A stretch of 62,000 nt of DNA from Acanthaster planci. Taxonomy: Eukaryota; Echinodermata; Asteroidea; Valvatida; Acanthasteridae. Made by a program: the position numbers and the translations under genes. The notes beneath the pieces are model-generated. The model was not told the origin of the DNA. It worked only from the letters and a program-made list of their open reading frames with translations, and did not search any database. Of this stretch, positions 30,601-41,800 are shown piece after piece; the stretch's first letter is position 1, and each line of letters opens with the position of its first letter. The DNA lies in NCBI RefSeq assembly GCF_001949145.1, contig NW_019091356.1, positions 398,938 through 460,937 of the forward strand, given 5' to 3'.

Positions 30601-33600
30601 ATAAAATTGTCTAAGGGCCTGAAAGGGATGTAAGAGGGATTATCAGATAGTTATTCTGTCATCCAAGCCAATTCAGTCTTGTCTGGTATCACACCTCCTC
30701 CTGGTTCTTGTCCTCTTCAAATAGATCTGCTGGAAGTTCCACCTTGTTAACCTTTGCCATCTTTCGCACGATCTTCTCAGCATCTTCATTTCGGTTACGA
30801 GACATCAACCAGCGAGCGGATTCAGGGAGAACTCTACAAAAAATAAGAATTCCAAAAAGCCACATTTTATTATTATTCATGAAATTAATAAAAAAGGTAC
30901 AATTTTAGGGACTCTATACCTCACAGCAAGAGCTCACGACTCAATGGACATAGTGCAAGTGTCTTTGTGAATGGTGCTACTGAAATGAAGCCCTCTCCTG
31001 ACCTGTCATGTGACCATCACAAGACAGGAGGCAGTCTAGTCGTACGCATTAAATTTTCATTGCTCTGAAACCTGAAAAAAGTGAAAGCTTCTCTTTCAAC
31101 TTCTGTTGTTCAAGGACAAGTGACTTACGAGGGATTCAATTTGCTTTATGTGTTGTTTGGCATCGTGTTAGCTTCGTATTCAATAATGCTAATGTCTATA
31201 GCGGATTATTTTTCCTATGAAGTGTGTGAATTAACATGTTCTCACCTTTTCTTATGTAGTTTGACATCGGTTCATATTTTTTATCATAATTGTCTTAACA
31301 CTACACTACAGTCACATAGGCTGCAGTTTACAATGTCAATTCATCACAAATATCTAAAAAAAAAAATTTTTCATTTTGGAACTTTGGAATGGAAGTCACT
31401 GGGTAATGGCACCCATGAGTGATGAGATGAAACAAGATTTGAACACTAAGAGTCATTAGAATTAAACATGAATACTGAGACATGTGCACTATCTACATGT
31501 ACAGTATTACTAACGGAATGAGAAAGATAAAAGGAACATAGATCATCGTGAGAGCTAGCTGCAGCATCTTCCAGTCACGAATTAAGTAAGCAAAAAGAGC
31601 TAGCAACATGTAGCCTATCGCGTAGTAGATGTTGATGAATTGTCCAGCAAATGCTCGGATGGACGGACCAACAAACTCAGTGCCTACAAAAAAAAAATGA
31701 AAAGGAGGATTCTCAGGAATGAATGCAATGTATGTGGAGTTGATAAGTTGTGAATATTATCTGCTGTCATCAGGAACTCTGTATACTTTGTGCTCACAAA
31801 GACTTGAGCTATGATTACAAAACTGTCCAAACTTGGAATAGACGAACTATTGGAAAGGAACTCAATGCAAACAGAAGCTTTACTTGTCTGGAATGCAGGA
31901 TGGCCATAATAATGACAAAGAATGTGTCACAGGTTGAGTTCACAGTGGGCAACTTTCATATGAAATACCCAACTCTCAGCAAGTTAGGATAAATGGTGGC
32001 TTTTTAAATAATGCTACACACTACTAAAACCTACCGATTACAAAAGCCATTGTGTACAGGCCCCATTTAAAGAGTGCCACTATGAAACGGACCACGATAA
32101 AAACAGCCAGATTGGGTGCAAATGCTTGGGCAATACCGGCCAGAAATGAAGCAACCAAACAAATGAAGAATGTTGGTTTTCTACCAATCCTGTGAAAAGT
32201 GATGAAATTTATATTGATTTAGAAATATCCAAAACAACACAAAAAGCACTTGGTTGCAAGGGACTGAGAAATACCTTTTTCATGAATGTATACAGATGTC
32301 TGAAAATACCTGACTCAGTGCTCGCCAAGGCAACCTACACAATATCAGAAATCAGTGACAATAGCTTGACCTGACCTGACCTAACCAACCTCACCTAGCA
32401 AAGCTAGCAAATATATGTCTGCCAGGGTACTTGAGCTAACAATATTACAGATTTGTTGGTGCCTGTTGTGTTGGTGCTGGAAAAATCGTGATATCACAAC
32501 TGTGACTGCTCAAGGGGATTTGTCAGAATTCCAATGTAACAGTGATGGGTGGAAGTGGCTGAGAAGGTTACTCTTCTTATAATGTCATGTCATCAATCAT
32601 GCTACACCAGTGTCTTACCATGGACCTCCATGGCCTATTCTACATTCTATGTTCAGACAGTGTTTATTCAACAATGTGCAACTTCACTGTGTATTAATAT
32701 TTGATAATACCCACTGAGAAGTGAATCATGCACTGGTACCTCGATACAAGACAGTTTATTTGATTCTGATTGGTCAAGAGTCTGCGTGCGCCAAATCCAT
32801 ATAACAAGATTCTTTTGGAAAATTTGCACAAAATCCTTGGAAATTTATTGTATATTGATTTTCTTTGACGCTGTCTAAAATTGTATTTATGACTGGAAAT
32901 AAATACATGTATGTGCTTGGTTGGTCTTAAACAACATGTAACGTTTGAGACCTTGTTGAAGAGAATGACTTCTAATAATGTCCTCACCTGCTGCTCGGGG
33001 AGTTTAAGACCGGCCAACCACATATTTATTCCCTTATTCATGTAACTGGGATATCTACAGTGGTACAGCCAGTGGGGGGGTGGGGAGGCTCCCCAGACAT
33101 GTTGCCAATGTTTTGCTTTGTTAAACAGAAGTGAAAGTCAGCATTTTAAACAGGTAATGCCACCTACGTGTACCTTGAAGCATAATAAGGATTCTCTCAA
33201 GGTGAGAAATGTTTTCACAGTTATTTCAGAAAATTTCCATTTTGTGCCTGTGGACCCAAGACCTGGATATGACATTGGATATGAGTTCAATCTTACCAGT
33301 CGGCTAATAATCCAATAAGAAAGGAGCCAATCAACATTCCAGCAAAAAAGGCGGATTGAGCATACTTGATGAGCCTGGCTCTCTCACATACTAGTTCATA
33401 CTGAAAGGAAAAGGAGATTTTGTCCTGTAACCACGATAACAGAGAGAAATCTGAAATCCAGTCACCACAAATTTTGAGTTTTATAAACACCAATACAAGT
33501 TTTGAAATATGATCACAGAATAACTTTTCTTCAGACAATTTATGTTTTTCTGAAACTAAACGGACTTGTCCGTGTAAGTACAAAGTGAGATGTGATTTGT

Positions 33601-35683
33601 GTTGATGGTCACGGTGATTTCATTGGAGCTGGGTGTGGAACTCTTACCATAAAAACCACTGATTTCATTTATGTCAGAATAAGAGACCTTTATCATACAT
33701 GGCCTCTAAGTCACTCTCAATCTTTTGAAAAAGCAGAAGAAAAACTATCTTTCCTAAACCCAGTCTAAATGCAATCGGTAGCAGATCCCAAAGGAGCATA
33801 CACAACCCCGCACCCACCCCACCCATCCACTTTCTAATAATTTTTTTTGGTAGGTTTTGGGTTTTTTGTTTTAGCTTTTTTGTTTTGTGTAAAGGGACGT
33901 CTTATCCTTTCCCTCTGCTTTCCTTTTGTTCTCAACTAATCATTTGATAATTTCAGGGCAGTGACATTTTTCAATGAAGTGGCTTATCTCCTTTGTAGTT
34001 TGAGAAACTACATTGTATCACACAGCATTGACTAGTACCAAAGCAATTAACAGAATACAGATCAGTGAATAAACTTTACTAGGGGCGGATCTGTAGGAGG
34101 AGGCAACAAGAAGGGCATATCCCCCACCCCAAAAAAAGATAGCTTTGTTTTGGTCTATTTATTTCAATTTTTTTTCCTTCAAAAAGTGTGTTTAAAAAAG
34201 CTTGCCCATTACAAAGGTCACATAAGGTAACATAAAAATTCCAATCCCAAAAAGTTTGGGCCCCCCCAAAAAATGGTTTTCAATCTCCCTTGAACTTTGG
34301 CATTTTTCAGCCCAAAACCGTCACCGTATTATTTTATAGGTATTATTACATATAATTTGTGCACCCCTGCCAATTTACTGATTTTCGTCAACTCAAAAAC
34401 TTACTTTTCATTGCTTTTAGATCCTAATACTGGCCACTAGGTCTGACCTTCAATTTGATAGAATATGCGGTCAAGGGACCGGCAGGTTGTTGAACAAACA
34501 ATACACAAAACCAGTGCAATAATGCACTCAATTGTACATTATAATCACATAATAGCTTCTCACGTCTAGGAGTATCTCCAGCCACAATTTGGCAAGATTT
34601 AACAATAAGATGAACAATACTTCTTGCCTTGTTGAAAATTTCAATTCCTTTTAAATTGTTTAATGAGTAACTTACTTATTGAATTGTTGAAAGATTTCTG
34701 TTGCTTTTTTTTTAATCTGCTTGAAATAAGCCTCCATAGTGCAATTTTTCTCATTTAAAACAAAATTAAATTTCTCTTCCTTTTCATGAATTTTGCAATC
34801 GAATATTTAAATTCAAAAAATAATTTTCAAATATTCGATAATTGATTGAATACTCGGTTTTTCAGATGTTCGGGACAGCCTTATTGGGCACCACTATGTA
34901 ATATAGACAAAGATGGAAATATTCAGCAGGATGTTTTCTTCTTTTTTTTGTTTTAATTGGAGCAAAATAAACAGGATCAAATATTTACATAACATGGTCC
35001 TTGCCAAAAAACGTAAAATTTGATTTGGGATGCTACTTGTGTGCTAAATGGAGTCCAAATACATGTAGTTGAAAAAATTCAGGCAATTAAAAGGATCACA
35101 ACAAAGCAGATCAGACATTCTTGGGAGGACTGGCGGTAAATTACGATGGATGCAATACCTGATGGTTTGTTGTGCTGCTATATTGTGACGTGTCATACTC
35201 CCATCCTTTATCACATGGGATAACTTGGATAGCTTCATCCTCTTCCAAAGTCTGGTTGTAGATAGAACTTTTTGCATCCTCATATGTAAAAGTAACACCG
35301 TCATCTTCCTCATCACCAGTCAAGATCAAAGGTTGTGAAAGCAGAATTCCGCTGTCAGTTACCACGTCTAAACCAGTCAGATTAAATCGCCGACACTGGG
35401 AGTAAGAGATCTTGCCCGATTCGGTGTCCACCTCTTTTGGAATGCTAATGCTCTTCAAGAAAGCTGAGCATTGATCGGGGTCGTCAAGAGGCAAAGAGCT
35501 GCAGTTGTCCCGGTAGCGGATGAGTTCCGGCGCGGTGCACCAGTGATCGGTCTTAGCGCTCAGAAACACCGGACTAAAAGTGTGCAGAGCGGAAGGAATG
35601 GCCACTAACGTCATGACAAAATAAATACGTCGTTGGTAGGTACCAAAGGTGCCCACGTGGTTCAAAATGATATCGAACTTCAT
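27680..35683 (-). CDS. SLC22-family organic ion / carnitine-type transporter
   Basis: Ten exons in phase: 35159-35683, 33297-33400, 32035-32189, 31515-31683, 30695-30833, 30216-30310, 29765-29973, 29029-29137, 28195-28403, 27680-27828. The product is 620 residues (family usually 530-600). Major-facilitator plan: TM1 near residues 20-41, then a large extracellular loop of about 145 residues with several Cys and three N-glycosylation sequons (NCS at 60, NLT, NQT). YELVC precedes TM2, GLLADWIGRK gives the loop 2-3 motif, LPESARWL follows TM6, and [20 protein letters not shown] and [16 protein letters not shown] close the second half. These are SLC22 hallmarks and place it in the plasma membrane; the substrate cannot be read from sequence. 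The first ATG starts [11 protein letters not shown], as in SLC22 N-termini. The C-terminal tail is hydrophilic and Glu/Lys-rich. Confidence 0.94.
29146..29247 (-). repeat. 34-bp unit x3 next to the exon 8 acceptor of the SLC22 gene
   Basis: Three near-identical direct copies (29146-29179, 29180-29213, 29214-29247). On the transcript strand each ends in a pyrimidine-rich CTGGCTCATTCTGTTC, and the array stops 6 nt before the acceptor AG (29138-29139). No unit contains AG on the transcript strand. Confidence 0.9.
29402..29750. repeat. C-rich minisatellite of about 100 bp unit in SLC22 intron 7
   Basis: Two nearly identical units start at 29402 and 29507, with a diverged third at 29606. Each opens with CCCAACCCA and includes CCTATCCTTATCCAACAGCA. 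The plus strand is very C-rich, so the transcript is G-rich. Long open frames here are a by-product of the repeat. The array ends about 15 bp from the exon 7 donor. Confidence 0.85.
34077..34275. repeat. Dispersed repeat beginning AGGGGCGGATCTG
   Basis: Shares its opening core with the block at 1274-1512 and lies in the 1.76-kb first intron of the SLC22 gene. Poly-A, poly-T and C-runs follow. The end is unclear. Confidence 0.35.
34799..34838. repeat. AT-rich inverted repeat, 10-bp perfect arms
   Basis: TCGAATATTT (34799-34808) pairs exactly with AAATATTCGA (34829-34838) across a 20-nt AT-rich spacer, in intron 1 of the SLC22 gene. Confidence 0.6.
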
Positions 35684-36119
35684 CCTGGACAGGGAGTCCC
35701 GTGTAAAATGTAAGTTCAAAATCAAGGCAACTGGTCATCCGAAGCCAGCTTGTTCCTATCGAATGTTGAGATGGATTTCAATAGAACATGGATGACAGAA
35801 CTCGAGCCTGAGTCTGCAGAGTGCAGTGTCCGTAGAGCTAGAGAGTATTGGAAAGTCCTTTGTGGCTGTACGCGCACGTAGGGCGATTTTTTTCCGTGTC
35901 ACATATGGAATGCACGAAACATCATACGGCATAAAACGCCACACTGCATCAACTAGCATAATCGACCGTACCCCTCAGGCTTGTGACGCGACTGAAGGAT
36001 TCTATTTCCCTTGGCCTTCGGCCTCCGGAAATGGGACCCCTTCTGGTCAACCATAGTGCGCAAGTGACCCCATTAATTGCCAGTTCACACTATGTACTAC
36101 TTAGCATACATACATTCGT

Positions 36120-36945
36120 AATTTGTACCTCGCCAATTGTGAGAATGTTGCCAATTCTGTCATCAAAAAGGCTAGAGCAAGATTAAGTTTTTTATATTGA
36201 TATGTAAATTGTTTAAATGAGCGATCTCGTAAACAATTATGTTCTGCTCTCAGAACATGTTATTTTGATTACTGTTGCTCATCCTGCTTTTCTGCACTGT
36301 CTACTAAACTAAAAAAGAGGTTGCAAATAACTCAAAATAAGATCGTCCGTTTTATTCTAAGCCTAGGTCCCAGATCTCATATTGGACAAGCAGAATTGAA
36401 AGGGTTGGGTTTTTTTTAATGTAAATGATCGGGTAATACAGTTAAAATTGAATCAGGTTTATAACATTTTTCATGATATGGCACCAGATTATCTTTGTGA
36501 GAATTTCAAAAGAGTTTCAAATACGCACAGTTATTCCAGTAGTAGTGCAACAAATGTTGTTGTTCCCTGTATAAAGGGGCCTGAATGCAATACTTTCTTC
36601 TATACTGAAGTACACTTTTGGAATTCGCTTCCCAATGAAGTAAAAAGTTGTAATACTCTACAAAATTTTTATAAAACAGCCAAAATGTACTTGTTATCAA
36701 AATCAAAATTTTAAATTTGTGGGTTATTTTTCAAAATCTTACACATTTTCAAAAAAATCTATGTTAACCACCACTGTATTTTTTAATATTTTTAGTATTG
36801 TATAAATGTTTTTCTTTTTTGTGAGGACCCCAATGGAATACAGCTTTCTTGGGTTATCCTTGGCTTCTGTCTTTTACTATTCTTAGTGTTTTTGTATTGT
36901 GACTGTCATTATAAATTGTCTTTTTGCCAGAATAAATAAATAATT
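36120..36945 (+). pseudogene. 5'-truncated non-LTR retrotransposon (reverse transcriptase C-terminal part)
   Basis: Reads as the C-terminal end of a CR1/jockey-like reverse transcriptase protein: KLKKRLQITQNKIVRFIL, then LGPRSHIGQAELKGLG, VNDRV, LNQVYNIFHDMAPDYL, and FWNSLPNEVKSCNTLQNFYK near the end. The copy is dead: a TGA interrupts the frame at about 36199-36201 and the eight-T run near 36411-36418 carries a frameshift. The 3' UTR ends in an AATAAATAAATAATT tail, typical of such elements. The 5' boundary is a guess. Confidence 0.85.
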
Positions 36946-37154
36946 ATTGCGTACTTCACTGGAACACAAGATCTTAAGACTGAGCATTTTGGCCCGACTG
37001 TATTGTCGCTGCCGTGGGCCGGGGATTAGTAATTTCGCTTAGTTTCAAGAGAGCACGGTTTTTCAGAAAACTGTTGTTGCCTTTAACTATCAGGTAATCC
37101 CATATGAAGCAAGATATGAGACGGACAGAACCCCGCTACTTTGTGTTGGTCATT

Positions 37155-37300
37155 GTTTTGCTGGAATCTGAGGAACTGTTTTCATATAGCTAGGGGATAT
37201 GTTAGGTAACAATAGTCTAGAGCATGATGTATAGCGATTGGACATGTTGGAGGGGGGGTACCCCTCTGTCTCATTCTGGCTGTATATCTTCCGCTGCCAC
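37155..37300. repeat. Direct repeat, copy 1 (copy 2 at 37658-37795)
   Basis: Shares GGTAACAATAGTCT, GATTGGACATGTTG, a run of G and GGTACCCCTC, then GTCTCATT, with the block at 37658-37795, about 500 bp away. Confidence 0.75.
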
Positions 37301-37617
37301 ACATAATATTGGTTATAACTGCAGGTGTCATATACATAAACACGAAGACGAAACATATTGAAAATAGCTCAGTAAGAGGATTCTCAAGGTCGGACCCCTT
37401 TTTATATCAAGCATGCTTTCGTCAAATTGGTCCAGGTCGAGGGTCTGCTACGAGCCCGTAGCGAATATGTGGTACAGAAAAAAATGCGGGTAGGGCGATT
37501 ACCACAAAGAAAGGCGGTCGTTCAGGTCGCCCGCGTCCTGGACTGGTACCCGCCCCTAGGCCCTATGATAATGAGGACCGACAGCTGGCTGCGGTTTGAC
37601 GCGTGCGCTTAGCCCTA

Positions 37618-37645
37618 CCATGGAGGTAGAATTCTACCTCCATGG
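37618..37645. repeat. Perfect 28-bp palindrome flanked by CCCTA
   Basis: The left half is CCATGGAGGTAGAA (37618-37631) and the right half its exact reverse complement, with no spacer. CCCTA occurs on both edges (37613-37617 and 37646-37650), as a 5-bp target-site duplication would. It looks like a minimal fold-back element. Confidence 0.9.
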
Positions 37646-37657
37646 CCCTACAATTCG

Positions 37658-37795
37658 GATGCTGAATATCTAAAATTTTCATATGCAGCAAGGTATNGTA
37701 ACAATAGTCTGGAATGTGTATAGGGATTGGACATGTTGGGGGGGGGTACCCCTCGGTCTCATTTCTTGCTGGGTATAAAATTTTTGTAGGCCAGT
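37658..37795. repeat. Direct repeat, copy 2
   Basis: Second copy of the 37155-37300 block, starting just after the palindrome. It contains the lone ambiguous base of the window (N at 37697). Confidence 0.7.
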
Positions 37796-38888
37796 AGCAA
37801 TGCATTTCAGCTCGTAGGCGAAAAAAACACAAGTACGTGTACATTTATCTCCATATGTATCTTTACTAGAGCTCAGTTGATCACAGTGTGGTAATTTATA
37901 TCATCATTGTACGGCAATTCATTTCAAATCATTGGTTATTGTGTTAAGTTTTAGATATATTTTCGGTAACGCAGAAGAAAAAGCAAAATATGCTATGATT
38001 GGTTTCCTTATTTACGTACACTCGGCAGGATTCTGGGGGATTCATTACCCGCCACCGGTCCCTACGTTCAGAGGACGTCTGTAAGACGTTTGGCGACTAC
38101 GTTCAGGAGGGGAACTAATCTAGCGGAAGTTCTTCAAAGCCGAATTATTATTGTGTCCGACCTGCTGCCATCCGTACGAGCATAGAGCTACGTACAAACC
38201 CCTCTATGGTACGAGTAACAGCTGTAACGGTCTGTTTACGGTTCTATTAAAACAAGTGGACTGTTATCATGCATAATGCAATGATGATCGTACCCGTCCA
38301 AAGCCCAGATCCGGAACGAGATACATGAAACATAAAAATAATTTTTGAAAGGTTCTGTTGACGAGACACAAGCCCATGGGCATGTAGATGGTGACCTAAG
38401 CCGACATGTCACTTTGAAGCTGTTGTCCTGTAAATCAGGGGTGAAATAATCAAAAGTTAGAATGGATGGAGCTGTGTATGTCTCGGCCTAAAAACTGGTC
38501 ATAAGTAATCCCCTATCGAGCGTCAGAAACTTAAGATCGGCAAAGAAGGGAAGAGATGTTTTTAATCTAGTTAGATCTTTATATGAGGTATGCTGTGGAA
38601 CGTGTAATGGTAGGATAACTAGGAACGGAGAATCCGTTAAACTGAAATAGCGCCCTCATTCCTCTTACGACGACACTCGCACAAAAATAGTTAGGTGCTG
38701 CAGGCCAAACGACTTGTCGTGTCAAATAAGGAAGCGTAGCATGGACTTCAGACATGAACAGATAACGTTGCGAATGCGCGCATGTGGTTACGTATCATCA
38801 ATTTACATGGGCTGTAAGGTAACTATACATAAACGTCAGTAACTTGTAATTGAAGGCCTCTTTTGCTGAACAGCTAAGTTTTAAAAAA

Positions 38889-41800
38889 ATGGAGGGCAGT
38901 GATAAACACCTCAGTCGAAATGGTTGTTTTTTGAGCTCAGCTGTTAGGGAAGAGCACACAGATGTGCTGACGGACCGACCTGATCTTCAGCTGAAGTTGG
39001 TGCAGATTTTCTTTCGGCATGGAGCGCGAACACCAATACGGCTAACGCCAGGAGTTGAAGAGGTAGGCCCCTGGCCCCCTAGGCCTGAACTTGCTGAAGT
39101 TGTACTTTGACATGTTTGATGACGTAATTAGTGCAATGAAGGAAAGTTAATTCAAAAGGGCAAGAGTTCCATATCTTGACATCAGTTGAAACCCTGTGCA
39201 CAACGCTCTGAGATTGTTCTGAAATTTTTTAAATGTTTTGTAGGCCCTACGTGTAAGTACTGCCTCAATATTTTCCCTACCCTGCTTAATTTAAAGGAAA
39301 CAGTTCCATACACACCTGCTGCTGGTGACAACGCTTGGTGCCTCTGTGCACCAACCTATTAGACTTGTCTGAAAGTGAAGTGTTTTCTAAGGAAATGTTT
39401 GGGAATTTTCCCAGCTAAATTTCACAGTTTAGGACATGTTATCACTTTTCTAATGGCTGCTATAACACTTTAAGGGAAAATTGGTGTTGTCCGTATATGG
39501 AACTCTTTCCAATTAAACGTTTAGGTTATCTCTGATAATAAATCACTGTGTACCATTTACACAGTGTTAATGAATTTAATGATATCTATGGCCGTGATCA
39601 TTGATCCTTGGTTGGTTTATGGACACCAAAACTCACATAATAAATGCTGCAAACCAGCATTAGGATCATAGATCCAGATCCGTGGGAAACAAACAGGCCC
39701 TACTTTGGAAAATTTGTGGGAAAAGTCAAACATGTGGTAAGAGTCTATACCCAGCCAGAGATACCAACTCTTATGATTTAGGCATAATTTTTACGATTTG
39801 TTTAGTCTGTTTATGACTGCGCAGTCCAGTTTAAGATTTTTACGGTTTCCAACTCGAAGGTACAAAACCATACACTGCAGAGGATTTGATTCTTGGGTAT
39901 TTGGTGAGCAACTGGACTTGTTTTGTACGATGGCAACAAGTGAGCAGAAGTTCAGGGACGAATACACCACAAAAATAGGTCTTTATTGCAAAGTCTCGTC
40001 ATGGAGAAGGTTATGTGTTTTGCAATGCATGTAACTGTGACATGATAAATATTGCCCACGCTGGATCTTACGACACAGAGAAGCACATTAGTTAGGCCAA
40101 GAAAAAACAGCTCTGCTTCCGATTAAATAAGGTCGGTAGGTAAGGATTTTGGACAATTTCTTAAGCTGATTGAATGGGATGAAAGTTGCACAAAATTGCC
40201 ACAAGAGTGATTAAAATAAAAACTACTCAGAATTAATGTGGAAATATAATCAACAATTAGTTGCAATTCACACTTGCACAATGATAGTCAGGTAAATACA
40301 AGTGTTTTGACATGAAAAATTGTTGACCGGTGTTTGTTATGAAAGAAAAGACAACAGGATTTTTAAAAAATTTAGAAAAAAATTTTCTAATATGCCGATG
40401 AAAATTTTTATGGTCACGCTGAAAAATTAGGGTCGGTTGGGAAACCGGAACTGGAAGTGTGATAGGATAACACTTTTTCATTTTGAAAAGTTGGCATCTC
40501 TGCATGCTGTAATTTAACTGCATCACATACATCTTTCATTTTTTTAGCCATTTCTTGGCTTTTTTCATGTATTTAGGTGGTATGGGATAAAGACACCATG
40601 TTTATAGAAGAAGATTACCTCAAATGCGATTATGATGTGTACTCATTGGATGGCAAATCTGGCCCTCATCACTCCGTTATCGAGGAATCCTATCAGCAGG
40701 CAACAACATACAAAGTGAGTGTGTCCAAGTTCATGTATTTGTCAGATGCAACCACAGGTTTTTGCAATGTTTGACATTTTACAAAAGAAGCTACACGAAA
40801 GGTTCGTGTGTATCTGGCAGGATACTTTGTTGAAGCTGGACTTGGGAAGGGATTGTAATCTTGTAAGGATGTACACGGAAAATGTTTTCTTAGCAAGACT
40901 GGCAAGACTGAGCAAGCCACAGTGATGTTCTGGTTCTACGCTGATATTTGCTCAGCTCATGCATTTCCATGTAGTTAAGTATATGTTGTAATTTTTCTGC
41001 TTAAAAAGCTAAATGAAAGCAAGTCCCTTATGCCCTAAATTGGGACTAGTATTGTCTGAAGAGCCAGGAGGACAAAGGTTTTTTAAACATTTCAATTTCA
41101 AACAGAACAGTGCAAATTTTCTGAATAGACCTCTTTTTTGTAAAAAAAAAAAAAAGGAAAGTGTTTTCAGATGTATGTGTAATTCTAATATAATAATTCT
41201 GCCGGCAGGGTGGTGCTCATCGAGGTCAGCTGACTACATTAGGCATGAATCAGACATATGAACTTGGCACCTACTTCCGGAAACACTACATTGAGAAACT
41301 GAAATTCCTGTCTCCAAAGTTCAACTACAGTGACATGTAGTAAGTTCCCCCTCAAACCCTGTTGTCTGTGCATATTAAAATGGTTGCACAAGAACATTTG
41401 TGGAATTTGTTGAAAGTCACGTAAGTCACCAGTAGTAAGATGTCGTTTACTTCATATTGCCTTGTGCTAATGAAAAATGGCAAAATATATACTGAAATTT
41501 TCATGAGTTTAAAGTTAATTCCTTTTGGTATTATTTTTCTCTCTTAAAGTTTACATTCCACTAATGTTATTGGAACTTTATTCCAGTTCTTGTTTTTCCC
41601 CTCTAAAAGTTTGCGCTCCACCAATGTTAAACGAAACCTGAAGTCTATGTCCTGCGTCTTAGCTGCTATGTACGGAGAAGATCTGAAAACAAATCAAAAT
41701 GGTGAGAAGCCAAAGACAACTTGCTCTTGTTTTATCATTTGATCNNNNNNNNNNNNNNNNNNNNNNNNNNNNNNNNNNNNNNNNNNNNNNNNNNNNNNNN

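Larger units (their letters stand above)
35684..38888. other. Spacer between divergent SLC22 and ACP6 genes
   Basis: 3.2 kb holding the promoters of both genes, a decayed non-LTR retrotransposon, a direct-repeat pair and a perfect palindrome. A GAGGGCGC site (reverse strand, 38650-38657) lies about 240 bp upstream of the ACP6 ATG. The stretch 37850-38640 shows no gene or repeat I can name. Confidence 0.6.
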
